NCBI GenBank assembly: GCA_017557435.1
Contig: JAFYYR010000011.1
Location: 62,001 to 126,000 of the forward strand
Origin: Pseudobutyrivibrio sp.
Lineage (GTDB): Bacteria > Bacillota > Clostridia > Lachnospirales > Lachnospiraceae
Length of the DNA: 64,000 nt
Direction: 5' to 3'
Positions within the stretch are counted from its first letter, which is position 1, and each line of letters begins with the position of its first letter. The position numbers and the translations under genes were made by a program. Under the pieces are notes generated by a model that did not search any database, was not told the DNA's origin, and saw only the letters and a list, made by a program, of their open reading frames with translations. Shown piece by piece: positions 45,019-54,910 of this stretch.

Positions 45019-45036
45019 AGTTAAATTATTTTAACT
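45019..45036. promoter_or_regulatory. Operator-like dyad 2 at the fatty acid operon promoter
   Basis: AGTTAAA (45019-45025) mirrors TTTAACT (45030-45036), 8 bases upstream of the -35. Same arms as dyad 1. Confidence 0.6.
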
Positions 45037-45046
45037 ATTATTTCGT

Positions 45047-45081
45047 AAAAAAATCGCTAGTGCCTTTAAACACTAGCGATT
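45047..45081 (-). terminator. Terminator of the chemoreceptor gene at 45102
   Basis: AATCGCTAGTG (45052-45062) pairs perfectly with CACTAGCGATT (45071-45081), followed on the minus strand by a run of T. It insulates the fatty acid promoter from upstream transcription. Confidence 0.9.
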
Positions 45082-45101
45082 CAAAAAATATTAATTTTTA
45101 T

Positions 45102-46790
45102 TTATTTTTTAAGTTCAAATCTTTCAACAAGACCCTTAAGAGAATTAGCATGTTCATTCATCTCATAACTAAGAGCAAGTGACTCTTCAGATGTAGCTGC
45201 ATTATTCTGTCCTACTGAAGAAATCTCACTAATATTAGATGACATTTCCCTAACTGATGTAGCCTGAGAATTTGAAGCATCGGCAATTGTCTTAACCTTC
45301 TCTGCGATTCCCTGAACCTGAGATACCATTCCATTAAGCTTTTCTGCAGTGTCATTAGCAATTGTGATACCCTCTTCTACGCTCTTAAGAGAAGCATTGA
45401 TAAGTCCTGCTGTATTCTGAGCTGCCTCTACAGTCTGACCTGCAAGCTGTGATACTTCAGTAGCAACAACTGCAAATCCTTTACCTGCCTCACCAGCTCG
45501 AGCTGCCTCGATAGATGCATTAAGTGAAAGTAAGTTGGTCTGATCAGCAATAGCATTGATTGTATCGATAATCTTTGAGATTTCCTGAGAAGAAGCTGAA
45601 ATTGCATCCATAGCATTTACAACGTCCTGCATCTTCTGGTTTCCTTCTACAATATTCTGTGCAACGACTTCCACCTCCTGTGAAATAGCTGTTGCATCTG
45701 AAGAATTGTTAGAAATCTGATCTGTGATATCTTTAACTGTAACTGACAAATCATCAACGATATTTGCCTGTGAAGTAACTGTATCAGCAAGGTTCTGTCC
45801 TGCTCCTGCAATCTGGTTAGCACCATCGGAAACCATATCAGAAACTTCCATAATCTCTGTCATTGATTCAGAAATTTCCTTTGAGAAGCTTTCTACAGCA
45901 GTCTGGATTTCCTTAAAGTCTCCATCAAAATCACGCTCGAAATTGATATTAAAATTACCACCTGCCATTGTAGACATAACAGCTGCGATTTCATCTATAT
46001 AATAAACAAGGGATTCTACGGCAATCTTTAATTGATTGGCAACTCGACCAATTTCATTGTCCTCTTCATAGTCAATCTCTACATGCACATTACCCTGAGC
46101 AATCTCCTCTGATGCCTTCGCAAGAATATTAAGATCATGCTCAATGCCCTTAATCATTGCAGCGCTTCTCTTTTTGTTCATGATAACAATAATTACAAGG
46201 GCTACTATAAGAACGATTACTGCTGCAACAACAATTGCCATAATAGTCATGTATTTTCCTGCTGCAGCTGACTCTGCAAGTTCTCCTGTCTCGTCCAAAG
46301 CATCTGCAAGTGTTTCGGCAGCCTCATTTAATGTAGAATTGAAATACTCTACAGCTGTATCAGTATCACCTGCTTCAACTAAAGCAAGCATTTCAAATGA
46401 TGCATCTTCAAAACCTTTCCAGTATTTGTCCAGGTTTGCCCCTAATTCTGCATTATTTAAGTTGGCAGAAATAGTTCCAAAATATCCTTCAATCTTTGGG
46501 AATCTCTTTTCCAAATCAGCCTTCTGGTCAGCCGTTACCTCTGGATCATTAGATGCCACTGCAAATAAAAGACGCTTGTTAATTGTCTGTACGTCTTTAC
46601 GAATTTCCATCTGATATTTCTCTGTTACAAACTGCACATTATAAAAGTTGTACACATTTATAAAAATAATTATAAAGAATACAATCATTATAATTGCATT
46701 TGCTAGGAACATTTGAATAGTAAAGCCTGAAAAACTTTTAAGAGCTCCTGCTATTGTTCCTTTTCCTCTTGCGGTTCTGTTGTTCTTCAT
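45102..46790 (-). CDS. Methyl-accepting chemotaxis protein (four-helix-bundle sensor)
   Basis: 562 residues. Membrane segments lie near 25-48 and 180-205; the roughly 130-residue helical extracellular part between them is of the 4HB type, not Cache. A HAMP domain follows, then the signalling domain with [19 protein letters not shown]. It is not accompanied by a binding protein. It has its own terminator and is divergent from the flavodiiron gene across a 28-bp dyad. Confidence 0.94.
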   Translation of the reverse strand: MKNNRTARGKGTIAGALKSFSGFTIQMFLANAIIMIVFFIIIFINVYNFYNVQFVTEKYQMEIRKDVQTINKRLLFAVASNDPEVTADQKADLEKRFPKIEGYFGTISANLNNAELGANLDKYWKGFEDASFEMLALVEAGDTDTAVEYFNSTLNEAAETLADALDETGELAESAAAGKYMTIMAIVVAAVIVLIVALVIIVIMNKKRSAAMIKGIEHDLNILAKASEEIAQGNVHVEIDYEEDNEIGRVANQLKIAVESLVYYIDEIAAVMSTMAGGNFNINFERDFDGDFKEIQTAVESFSKEISESMTEIMEVSDMVSDGANQIAGAGQNLADTVTSQANIVDDLSVTVKDITDQISNNSSDATAISQEVEVVAQNIVEGNQKMQDVVNAMDAISASSQEISKIIDTINAIADQTNLLSLNASIEAARAGEAGKGFAVVATEVSQLAGQTVEAAQNTAGLINASLKSVEEGITIANDTAEKLNGMVSQVQGIAEKVKTIADASNSQATSVREMSSNISEISSVGQNNAATSEESLALSYEMNEHANSLKGLVERFELKK

Positions 46791-46869
46791 AGAAAGTTAC
46801 CTCCAAAGCCAAAATCCCATTGTGTAATAATACACGTTTTTATAGGGACTATTATAAGGGTAATTTTCT

Positions 46870-46897
46870 AACAAACTGTGAACTTTCACAGATTGTT
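46870..46897. promoter_or_regulatory. 28-bp dyad between chemoreceptor and flavodiiron genes
   Basis: AACAA-A-CTGTGAA-CT-TTCACAG-A-TTGTT is symmetric apart from one base per arm. The core TGTGA-N4-TCACA looks like a CRP/FNR-type target. It is centred near position -40 of the likely chemoreceptor start (TATAAT at 46856-46851, minus) and near -58 of the likely flavodiiron start (TATAAT at 46929-46934, plus). Confidence 0.6.
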
Positions 46898-47007
46898 CAG
46901 ACTATTTCGCTACTTTTTCTTTATTGAATATAATTCGTCACTTAGCTACTAGTGATTAGAATAGGAATTTGATAATATATAGCTATAGCAAAAGGAGGAA
47001 ATACATC

Positions 47008-48162
47008 ATGTCAGTAACAATTTCAGATTCTATAAAGTATATTGGCTGCGACGACAAAACTATCGACCTATTTGAGAGCCAATATCCTGTTTCCAATGGA
47101 GTTTCCTACAATTCCTACTTAATATTAGATGAATCAGTGGCTGTAATGGATACTGTAGATCCTAGATTTACAGACCAGTGGCTTTCAAATCTTGAAAAAG
47201 AGTTAAATGGTAAAAAAGTTGATTACCTTGTAGTCTCTCACATGGAGCCAGACCATTCAGGCTCTATCAAGTCATTTTTAGAGAAATACAAGGATACAAC
47301 AGTTGTTGGTAATGCTAAGACATTTACAATGATGGCTCAGTTTATGGATGAGTCATTATTCGCTGATAGAAAGCATGTAGTTGCAGAGGGAGACACACTT
47401 TCACTTGGCGAGCACGAGCTTACATTTGTAATGGCACCTATGGTTCACTGGCCAGAGGTAATGGTTGAATACGAATCAAAGGAAAAGATTTTTTTCTCTG
47501 CTGATGGATTCGGCAAATTCGGTGCCCTTGATACTGATGAGCCATGGATTGATGAGGCTCGTAGATACTATCTCAATATAGTTGGCAAGTACGGCGCTTC
47601 TGTACAGGCTCTTCTTAAGAAGGCAGCAGGTCTTGATATTCAAAAGATTTGCCCACTTCACGGTCCAATTCTCACAGAGAATCTTGGCTACTATATTAAT
47701 TTGTACGATATCTGGAGCAGCTATAAGCCAGAGGAGGAGGGCGTACTTATTACATGTGCTTCCATCCACGGCAACACTAAGGCAGCTGCACTTAAGCTTC
47801 AGCAGAAGCTTGAGGCTAAGGGGGTTAAGACAATGTTCATTGACCTTTGCCGCCAGCCACTTTCAGAGGCTGTTGCCAGAGCATTCTCCTATGACAAAAT
47901 GATTTGTTGTGCAAGCACATACGACGGTGGCCTCTTCCCACCAATGGAAGACTTCCTTCACCATCTTCGTGCAAAGGCTTATCAGAACCGTAAGGTTGGC
48001 TTCGTAGAAAATGGCACATGGGCTCCACAGGCTGCAAAGTGTATGCAGGCAATCCTTGAGCCACTTAAAAATATCGAATTCATGGAGCCAGTGGTATCTA
48101 TCAAGTCGACACTCAACGACGCGTCGGAAGCAGCCATGGATGACCTTGTGGCTACGATATAA
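47008..48162 (+). CDS. A-type flavoprotein (flavodiiron protein)
   Basis: 384 residues. The N-terminal metallo-beta-lactamase domain holds the diiron site (SHMEPDHSGS and later His ligands), and the C-terminal flavodoxin domain binds FMN (CASIHGNTKAAA, CASTYDGGLFPPME). Such enzymes reduce O2 to water or NO to N2O and protect anaerobes. The ATG at 47008 follows AAAGGAGG; 13 codons open upstream are excluded. ldh begins 17 bases later, so both are probably cotranscribed. Confidence 0.95.
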   Translation: MSVTISDSIKYIGCDDKTIDLFESQYPVSNGVSYNSYLILDESVAVMDTVDPRFTDQWLSNLEKELNGKKVDYLVVSHMEPDHSGSIKSFLEKYKDTTVVGNAKTFTMMAQFMDESLFADRKHVVAEGDTLSLGEHELTFVMAPMVHWPEVMVEYESKEKIFFSADGFGKFGALDTDEPWIDEARRYYLNIVGKYGASVQALLKKAAGLDIQKICPLHGPILTENLGYYINLYDIWSSYKPEEEGVLITCASIHGNTKAAALKLQQKLEAKGVKTMFIDLCRQPLSEAVARAFSYDKMICCASTYDGGLFPPMEDFLHHLRAKAYQNRKVGFVENGTWAPQAAKCMQAILEPLKNIEFMEPVVSIKSTLNDASEAAMDDLVATI

Positions 48163-48179
48163 ATTTAGGAGGTAAATAT

Positions 48180-49136
48180 ATGGCAGTAGAAGTAAATCAC
48201 AGAAAAGTTGCGATAATTGGAGCGGGCTTTGTTGGCTCCGCTACAGCTTTTGCATTATCCCAGAGTGGTCTTTTCTCTGAGATGGTGCTTATTGATGCAG
48301 CCCATGACAAGGCAGAGGGCGAGGCTATGGATATTTCCCATGGTGCTCCATTTAACAAGCCTATGAAAATTTATGCAGGTAATTATGATGATGTTGCAGA
48401 TGCAGCTATTGTTGTAGTAACAGCTGGCGCTGGCCAAAAGCCTGGTGAGACCAGACTTGACCTGGTACATAAAAACGTAGGCATTTTTAAATCTATTATT
48501 CCTGAGATTGCAAAGAGAGATTTCGGTGGAATTCTCCTTATAGTTGCAAATCCAGTTGACATACTTACACTTGCAGCTCTTAAGCTTTCTGGTCTTCCAG
48601 AGGAGCGTGTAATTGGCTCAGGTACAGTACTTGATTCAGCTAGACTTAAGACAGAGCTTGGCTTACATCTTGGAATTGATAGCCGTTCTGTTCATGCATT
48701 TATTATTGGTGAGCATGGTGATAGTGAGATTGCCGCATTCTCAAGTGCCAATGTGTCAGGTATTCCACTTAATGATTTCTGCGAGATGCGTGGTCATTTC
48801 GAGCATGAGAAATCAGAGAAGGCAATTGCTGAGCGTGTTAAAAATGCAGCTTATGAAATTATCAAAAGAAAGCATGCAACATACTATGGTGTTGCAGTGG
48901 CTGTTAAGCGTATTTGCGAGGTTATCGTCAGAGATGAGAAATCTATTCTTCCTGTATCACACATGATGCACGGTGAATATGGCATCGATGGTGTATGCCT
49001 TTCAATGCCATCAGTTGTAGGTGCTGACGGACTTGAGACAAAGGTTCCTATTTCTCTTGATGAAGATGAAATTAAGGCACTTCAGGAATCAGCTAGAACT
49101 CTTAAAGAGGTTGTAGATACAATCGATTTTAACTAA
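48180..49136 (+). CDS. ldh: L-lactate dehydrogenase
   Basis: 318 residues. GAGFVGSATAFAL binds NAD, the catalytic His is in GEHGDSE, and the active-site Arg segment GETRLDLVHKN is intact. It reduces pyruvate to lactate. TTTAGGAGG precedes the ATG. The pairing with a flavodiiron protein suggests a shared response to redox stress. Confidence 0.95.
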   Translation: MAVEVNHRKVAIIGAGFVGSATAFALSQSGLFSEMVLIDAAHDKAEGEAMDISHGAPFNKPMKIYAGNYDDVADAAIVVVTAGAGQKPGETRLDLVHKNVGIFKSIIPEIAKRDFGGILLIVANPVDILTLAALKLSGLPEERVIGSGTVLDSARLKTELGLHLGIDSRSVHAFIIGEHGDSEIAAFSSANVSGIPLNDFCEMRGHFEHEKSEKAIAERVKNAAYEIIKRKHATYYGVAVAVKRICEVIVRDEKSILPVSHMMHGEYGIDGVCLSMPSVVGADGLETKVPISLDEDEIKALQESARTLKEVVDTIDFN

Positions 49137-49150
49137 AAATGACATAAGTT

Positions 49151-49181
49151 AAGGCCTTGGCAATTGCCAAGGCCTTTATTT
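49151..49181 (+). terminator. Terminator of ldh
   Basis: A perfect 26-base palindrome (49151-49176), with AAGGCCTTGG on one arm, is followed by TTATTT. It can also end the small gene on the opposite strand. Confidence 0.88.
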
Positions 49182-49184
49182 CGA

Positions 49185-49385
49185 TTATCTAGAAAGTCTC
49201 TCCACTATCTTATCTAATGTCTCGCGAGGCACTGTACCATCACGATACAATTGATTAATAGTACTGTCACTTCCAATGAGAGCTGTAGCATCCAACCATG
49301 TGCCCTTTTGAAACTCCTCATCAAAGACAGCATATATTTTTCGATTTTGTAATAACTCTGAAAGTGGAAATTCTCTGTAATCCAT
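49185..49385 (-). CDS. Small hypothetical protein after efp
   Basis: 66 residues starting MDYREFPLSELL, one base after the efp stop, with AAGGG as ribosome site. It is acidic, without membrane segments or a motif I recognise. The longer frame upstream lies inside efp and is excluded. Confidence 0.65.
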   Translation of the reverse strand: MDYREFPLSELLQNRKIYAVFDEEFQKGTWLDATALIGSDSTINQLYRDGTVPRETLDKIVERLSR

Positions 49386-49386
49386 A

Positions 49387-49944
49387 TTATACCCTTGAGA
49401 GATACTCTCCTGTTCTAGTATCGATCTTGATTGTCTCACCATTCTCTACGAAAAGTGGAACGTATACTGTAGCGCCTGTCTCAACTGTAGCTGGCTTTGT
49501 AGCACCTGTAGCTGTATCGCCCTTGAAACCTGGCTCTGTATCTGTAATCTGAAGCTCAACAAACATAGGTGGCTCAACTGAGAAGATTGAACCATTGTGT
49601 GAAAGCATCTTAACGATTTCATTTTCCTTAACGAACTTGAGAGCATCACCAATCTGGTCAGCTGTAAGAGCTACCTGATCATATGTCTCAACATCCATGA
49701 AGTTGTAAAGCTCACCATCATTGTAAAGATACTGCATATCCTTACGATCGATACGTGCTGCTGGGAACTTCTCTGTAGGACGGAAAGATGTCTCTGTAAC
49801 ACCGCCACCCTTGATGTCCTTAAGCTTTGTACGAACGAATGCTGCACCCTTACCTGGCTTAACATGCTGGAACTCGATAACCTGATAAACTTTGTTGTCC
49901 ATCTCGATTGTCATACCGTTTCTAAAATCACCGGCTGTAATCAT
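49387..49944 (-). CDS. efp: Elongation factor P
   Basis: 185 residues with three beta-barrel domains. The loop with the modifiable lysine is [12 protein letters not shown] near residue 32, and the C-terminal [21 protein letters not shown] is diagnostic. It rescues ribosomes at proline runs. The ATG at 49944 follows AAGGAGG. Confidence 0.97.
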   Translation of the reverse strand: MITAGDFRNGMTIEMDNKVYQVIEFQHVKPGKGAAFVRTKLKDIKGGGVTETSFRPTEKFPAARIDRKDMQYLYNDGELYNFMDVETYDQVALTADQIGDALKFVKENEIVKMLSHNGSIFSVEPPMFVELQITDTEPGFKGDTATGATKPATVETGATVYVPLFVENGETIKIDTRTGEYLSRV

Positions 49945-50083
49945 TATAAAATCCTCCTTAACAGGTATAAGACTACGCTGTCTCATACGTTTAATACAAA
50001 TTCAATTGGCTTAAAGCCACACTCGTATACAATATATTACTTCAAAAATCAGATAATTTCAAGACAATTTTCTGCCACTATAT

Positions 50084-50812
50084 TTAAGTCCCATATAACT
50101 CAAATTCTTCTTTGCTACCATAAAATACATTCATATCTATAAAAGGTTCTTCCCCCTCATAGCCATCTATCCTATGACGGTTAGAATATTGCCAAAAAGT
50201 CCATTCAACGTCCCCATGGATCTTGTCATATACACTTCTGTACCAAATATCACAGTCCGAAAACTCGCCTGCTACAATGGTATTGTATGTTTCTTCACTG
50301 ACATATAATACAGGATTAACACCATATTCTTCCTTTAAAATGTTAATCATATTTCGCAGTTCAGCTCTTATTTCAGATACGTCAATATCCTCTTCATTTT
50401 GATATTTTCCATAGTATTCTACATCAATTACCGGTGGCAGCATCTCAGGTATCGCATCCACTGAACCAATAAAATTAGCCGCCTGCTTTTCTCCTGATGA
50501 TTCAAAACTAAAGAAATGGTATGCCCCTATTCTTAAATCTGTCTCTGCAGCTTCCTTCCAATTGTATTCAAAGCAGGAATCCTTAAATGTGGAGCCCTCT
50601 GTTGCTTTAATATAAGCAAAATCAATATCCTGATTCGTTAATGTATCCCAGTCTACCTTCCCTTGATGAGCCGACACATCTACTCCTGCCACTGGATATT
50701 TCGCCTTGCTGGGATTATTAATATGAACAATCCCCAAATATAAAAGCAATGCCAGAATGACAGCCAGGAAAATCAGTATTAATATGCCTCTAATCCAATA
50801 TTTTTTACTCAA
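50084..50812 (-). CDS. Membrane-anchored GH25 lysozyme
   Basis: 242 residues. One membrane helix near 8-30 anchors it outside. The rest is a GH25 muramidase: GVDVSAHQGKVDW with the first catalytic Asp, YIKATEG, and the DVEYYG segment with the acidic pair. It would cut peptidoglycan at the cell surface. Confidence 0.93.
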   Translation of the reverse strand: MSKKYWIRGILILIFLAVILALLLYLGIVHINNPSKAKYPVAGVDVSAHQGKVDWDTLTNQDIDFAYIKATEGSTFKDSCFEYNWKEAAETDLRIGAYHFFSFESSGEKQAANFIGSVDAIPEMLPPVIDVEYYGKYQNEEDIDVSEIRAELRNMINILKEEYGVNPVLYVSEETYNTIVAGEFSDCDIWYRSVYDKIHGDVEWTFWQYSNRHRIDGYEGEEPFIDMNVFYGSKEEFELYGT

Positions 50813-50829
50813 ATCCTTTTCCTCTCTTT

Positions 50830-50860
50830 GGACCTAGGGGACGGGGTTAGTGGTCCATTT
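50830..50860. repeat. REP-like GC-rich fragment
   Basis: GGACC (50830-50834) and GGTCC (50852-50856) enclose GGGGACGGGGTTAGT, a pattern like the GGGGAC repeats scattered by REP-associated transposases in Clostridia. Short related strings occur at 27541-27550 and 32166-32190. It lies in the 139-base gap between two divergent genes. Confidence 0.3.
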
Positions 50861-50951
50861 TCCCATATTATCAACATATAGCTTTAATTGTAGCATTTGG
50901 CACCTAGGATGTGCTACTATTTTATTATCAATTATTAATAGGGAGTTTAAA

Positions 50952-51401
50952 ATGGAAATCGAAAGAAAATTTTTAATTAAAGACCTTCCAGATTTATCAA
51001 AATATGAATATGTAGATATTGAGCAGGGATACCTTTCTACCGAGCCTGTTGTACGTATCAGAAAGAAAAATGACAAGTACATTCTCACCTATAAGGGCAG
51101 CGGCAAGCTGGCTAGAGAAGAAATCGAAGCTGCTCTTACAGCTGAGGCTTATGCCCACTTATTGGAGAAAATTGATGGCCATCCAATTACTAAGCGCCGC
51201 TACATGATTCCATTTGATCCTTACACCATCGAGCTTGATATTTTCGAAGGCCACATGAAGGGTCTTATTATGGCTGAGGTAGAGTTTCCATCAATAGATG
51301 CGGCTAACTCATTTAACCCACCTTCATGGTTTGGCGAGGATGTTACCGAAGACGCCCGCTATCACAACTCAAATATGATATGGGCTAATCCATTATCATA
51401 A
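50952..51401 (+). CDS. CYTH-domain protein
   Basis: 149 residues starting MEIERKFLIKDLP, the CYTH signature ExExK. Further charged strands (VRIRKKNDKYILTYKG and ELDIFEGHMKGLIMAEVEF) line the tunnel. The family hydrolyses tripolyphosphate or similar molecules, or makes cAMP in some bacteria; here a phosphohydrolase is more likely. The ATG at 50952 follows TAGGGAG. Confidence 0.9.
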   Translation: MEIERKFLIKDLPDLSKYEYVDIEQGYLSTEPVVRIRKKNDKYILTYKGSGKLAREEIEAALTAEAYAHLLEKIDGHPITKRRYMIPFDPYTIELDIFEGHMKGLIMAEVEFPSIDAANSFNPPSWFGEDVTEDARYHNSNMIWANPLS

Positions 51402-51418
51402 CTTCATATCTAAATAGA

Positions 51419-51468
51419 AAGTGCCAAGGACCAATCTTTAAGATTAGCCCCCGGCACTTATATTTTAT
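51419..51468 (+). terminator. Terminator of the CYTH gene
   Basis: AAGTGCC (51419-51425) pairs with GGCACTT (51453-51459) around an inner AATCTT/AAGATT stem, followed by a T-rich tail. Confidence 0.75.
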
Positions 51469-51499
51469 TTAAAGCAGAACGCTATAAATAAATTTCTTA

Positions 51500-52498
51500 T
51501 TACATATAGTCCTTAACATTTGACTTATCTACTGGCTCGTATGGAACCCATACATAGTAGCCATCTGCTGTGACACCTTCGATGTCCTTAGCTGTTCCCC
51601 TAGTTGCAAGTGCTATAGCTGTCTGAATAGCTGCTGCACCCTGACCAGTTGCTGACTGGTAAACTGTAAACTGCATGCCGCCATCGAGAATTGACTGGCA
51701 TCCCTCTGTTGTAGCATCTACACCTACTACAGGGATTTTACCAGGGTCAAGTCCTACTTCCTTCATAGCCTGAACTACACCAACTGCCATAGAGTCATTG
51801 TTGCAGATTACTGCATCAAATGGCTGCTTTGTCTTAAGGAAGAGCTTGAACTCATCTGCTGCTTTTGCAGTATCCCAATAAGCTGTATCGTTAAATACAA
51901 ATGTTACATCAATTCCATTTTTCTTGTAGTATTCCTTAACAGCTGTAGTTCTAAGGCCGGCAGCTGGATGTCCCGGCTCGCCCTGGAATAATACAATATT
52001 CATGCTAGATGGCTTGCCAAGTGTATTCCATACATATTCTGCCTGGAAATTACCTGCATCCTTATCGTAACTTCCTACATACATGTATTTGTCTGGCTCA
52101 AGATACTGCTCATCTGGCTGAGAGTTAACAAATAGAATAGGTGTATCACCAGCTGTAACCTCCAGCTGAAGAGCTGTTGTGGCATCTACTGGATTACAGA
52201 TAATTGCATCATATCCAGCATCAACTGCCTGCTTAATCTGAGCAACCTGCTCATCAACAGAGCCGCACTCAGCGCCAACATCAACAGTTACACCTGCCTC
52301 CTTACCACCATCTACGACGGCATTTTGAAGCATTTCCTTAAAGGTATCAAGTGTAAGTGTTGAGAAGAATATCTTCATTCCCTTTCCTGAACCACCTGAA
52401 CCTGAGCTTGCATTTCCGCAGCCTGTAAGGGTCATTCCGATAATCATTACCCCTGCAACAAGAAGGGCCGCTATCTTTTTAAGTCTATTATTCATCAT
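51500..52498 (-). CDS. Sugar-type periplasmic-binding lipoprotein, second copy
   Basis: 332 residues of Peripla_BP_4 type with lipobox TLTGC (Cys27). It is a clear paralogue of the protein at 848-1843: the same lipobox context, [16 protein letters not shown], and [11 protein letters not shown]. The start at 52498 (ATGATG) lies inside the end of the chemoreceptor gene, overlapping by 8-11 bases, so the two are translationally coupled. As in the first copy, no permease or ATPase gene is near. The 23 codons open upstream are inside the receptor gene and excluded. Confidence 0.9.
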   Translation of the reverse strand: MMNNRLKKIAALLVAGVMIIGMTLTGCGNASSGSGGSGKGMKIFFSTLTLDTFKEMLQNAVVDGGKEAGVTVDVGAECGSVDEQVAQIKQAVDAGYDAIICNPVDATTALQLEVTAGDTPILFVNSQPDEQYLEPDKYMYVGSYDKDAGNFQAEYVWNTLGKPSSMNIVLFQGEPGHPAAGLRTTAVKEYYKKNGIDVTFVFNDTAYWDTAKAADEFKLFLKTKQPFDAVICNNDSMAVGVVQAMKEVGLDPGKIPVVGVDATTEGCQSILDGGMQFTVYQSATGQGAAAIQTAIALATRGTAKDIEGVTADGYYVWVPYEPVDKSNVKDYM

Positions 52499-54518
52499 AC
52501 TCGGTATCCTCCTTAACAATCTTAAACTGCTGAACATAACCTGTAAGTGTCTGGCTTGTATTTGCAAGCTGATGAGAATTATCAGCTACATCCTGGCTAC
52601 TCTGAGTGATTGCCTGAGCCTGCTCAACCATGTTCTTAGATGTCTCAAGGATTTCGTCTGCTGAAGCTGCCTGCTCTTCAGAAATAGCAGCAACATTAGT
52701 AGATACCTCGTCAACCTTATTAATATCTGCAATCATTTCTTTGATTACATCACTGGTACTTTCAATATTTTCAAAAATCTTATCGAAGGTTGAAACTGCT
52801 GCGTCGATAAGTTCGCCGTTGGCCTCGATGCTCTTAGCACTGGCATCCGCCTGTGAAACAACCTTTTCAATCTGGTCACGAACCTGATTAATCAAGTCTG
52901 AAATGCTTTGAGCACTCTCTGCTGAATGCTTAGCAAGTCCTCCGATTTCTGATGCAACAACTGCAAATCCCTTACCAGCTTCACCAGCACGGGCTGCCTC
53001 GATAGAAGCGTTAAGCGAAAGAAGATTGGTCTCTTCAGCGATTTCAGAAATCATACCTACAATATTAGTGATTTCCTCAGATGCCTGACCTACCTTTTCA
53101 ACTGAAGCAACAAGCTCCTGGTTGGCTGCTTGGATTTCTCCCATAGCCACTGACAGCTTCTCCATGTCAGCTCTACCGCTCTTAGAAATCTCAACTGTCT
53201 CAGCCATTCTCTCTGATGCTGTATCTGAATTAGCCTTTGTATCAGAAACAACCATTGCAAGAGTTGTGGCATTCTCAGCGATTTCATTAACAGCGATGGC
53301 AAGCTGATCAACTGTCTGATTCAAGTTAACCATTGCGCTCTCCTGAGACTGTGATGCATCAAACATCACTCGGCTAACCTGATCTGAGTTGTCGGATTCT
53401 TCTTTAAGCTTCTCAGACTCGTCATTAATACTTGAAAGCATATCTCGCATTAAGCCAACGAATTTGCCAACCTGCTGTCCCATCACACCGATTTCATCAT
53501 TAGATGTATTCTTGACCTCGATTGTAAAGTCACCAGAAGACATTGCGTGAATATTCTCTGTGATGTATGAAAGTGGCTTAATAACTCGACCGATAATAGC
53601 ACTAACAAGAATAACAATAATTATTGTTGCAACAACACCTATGATAAGTAGGATTGTAATAAGCTGTGTAACATTGGCAAGAATAACACTATTTTCAATA
53701 TATGAAACAAGGAGCCAATCAGTGCCCTTAATTTCCTTAAATGATACAGTATACTGGCCTAAGTTGGTTGTACTGTAATCGCCTGCCAATATAGCGTTAT
53801 ATGTTCCATCCATTACAGGTCTGCCCAAACTTCCTGTTAAAGTGGTAGAAACCAGGCTACTGTCACGATGAGCAAGAACCATCATGTCATTTCTATCTAC
53901 AAGGAAGGAGTTGGCATTTTTCATTTTTACACCAGAGTTTACAATGATAGAAATCTTACCAAGTGTAACATCTGCTGCTACAACCTTAATCTCATCGCTT
54001 CCATCATTTAAAATACCTGACGCAGAAATAACATACTCACCCTCATCATTCATATATGGCTCACCATAGGCCATGTTTATACGTGATAGCCCCTCTTTGT
54101 ACCACTGCTGGTCTGTTGGATTTGTAATGGATAGATCTGTACCACGGCCTGTGTAGACCTTTCCTGACTGTGTGGCAATATAAACACCATTTGGCGCATT
54201 GCTATTAGAACCTACAAAAGTAGTAAGTACTTCTTCATAGTAGGTCTCATCCAAATCCATGCCCTCCAGCGAGGCCTTGATTGTACTGAAATTCTCTAGA
54301 TTTTGCTGAAGCCAAGCATAGATATTGTCTGCCTGGTTGGTAATAGAACTTTCAAGCTCGTTACGAGCCATTTCTTCCAATCTGCTTTTAGAAAGAAATG
54401 AAGATATTGCTACCAAAATAATAATCGTAACAACAACTGCTGGCACGATAAACAAAAGCAGTTTATCTTTTATCTTTTTAGTCTTAGTGCCTCTAGGACT
54501 TTTTTCCATTTTCGCCAT
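52488..54518 (-). CDS. Methyl-accepting chemotaxis protein, paralogue of the one at 1858
   Basis: 676 residues. It has the same architecture and strong similarity to the receptor at 1858-3849: basic N-terminus, membrane helix near 22-42, Cache-like sensor, second membrane helix, HAMP, and signalling tip [19 protein letters not shown]. It ends [11 protein letters not shown] plus nine more residues that encode the overlap with the next gene. AGGAGGGG precedes the ATG. The coupled binding protein is its likely ligand carrier. Confidence 0.95.
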   Translation of the reverse strand: MAKMEKSPRGTKTKKIKDKLLLFIVPAVVVTIIILVAISSFLSKSRLEEMARNELESSITNQADNIYAWLQQNLENFSTIKASLEGMDLDETYYEEVLTTFVGSNSNAPNGVYIATQSGKVYTGRGTDLSITNPTDQQWYKEGLSRINMAYGEPYMNDEGEYVISASGILNDGSDEIKVVAADVTLGKISIIVNSGVKMKNANSFLVDRNDMMVLAHRDSSLVSTTLTGSLGRPVMDGTYNAILAGDYSTTNLGQYTVSFKEIKGTDWLLVSYIENSVILANVTQLITILLIIGVVATIIIVILVSAIIGRVIKPLSYITENIHAMSSGDFTIEVKNTSNDEIGVMGQQVGKFVGLMRDMLSSINDESEKLKEESDNSDQVSRVMFDASQSQESAMVNLNQTVDQLAIAVNEIAENATTLAMVVSDTKANSDTASERMAETVEISKSGRADMEKLSVAMGEIQAANQELVASVEKVGQASEEITNIVGMISEIAEETNLLSLNASIEAARAGEAGKGFAVVASEIGGLAKHSAESAQSISDLINQVRDQIEKVVSQADASAKSIEANGELIDAAVSTFDKIFENIESTSDVIKEMIADINKVDEVSTNVAAISEEQAASADEILETSKNMVEQAQAITQSSQDVADNSHQLANTSQTLTGYVQQFKIVKEDTEYDE

Positions 54519-54634
54519 TTCCCCTCCTAATGTCTGTAATATAACCCAAGTCTAAACTTATGGGAAAATTTTAACACCTAATTATGTAGCAATTGTTATC
54601 AAAACAAGCATTTTCGCATAATTGATGAATATTT

Positions 54635-54883
54635 TTATCTTCTCAGGCGCAGTGTTTCATATTTTGCTCTAGTCTTAACACAGACTTTCAGCTCCTGAAC
54701 CCTACTTTCAATATCACCATCCTCAATTACACAGTCAATTGATGAAGCCATATTATCGATTAACAGATTGTCAAAATCCATTATAGGTGTGGCAACCAAT
54801 ATCTTGTATTTTTCCTCAAAGTCGTCTGTATCCAAGAATTCTAACAGAATTGGATTAACCTGCTCTTCTTCTAAATTACTCAT
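54635..54883 (-). CDS. Small acidic hypothetical protein
   Basis: 82 residues behind a strong AAAGGAGGA site. It is acidic and helical, with no motif I recognise. It lies between a phospholipase gene and a chemoreceptor on the same strand and could be part of either unit. Confidence 0.65.
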   Translation of the reverse strand: MSNLEEEQVNPILLEFLDTDDFEEKYKILVATPIMDFDNLLIDNMASSIDCVIEDGDIESRVQELKVCVKTRAKYETLRLRR

Positions 54884-54910
54884 ACTATGTCCTCCTTTAA
54901 TCCTCTTTTA

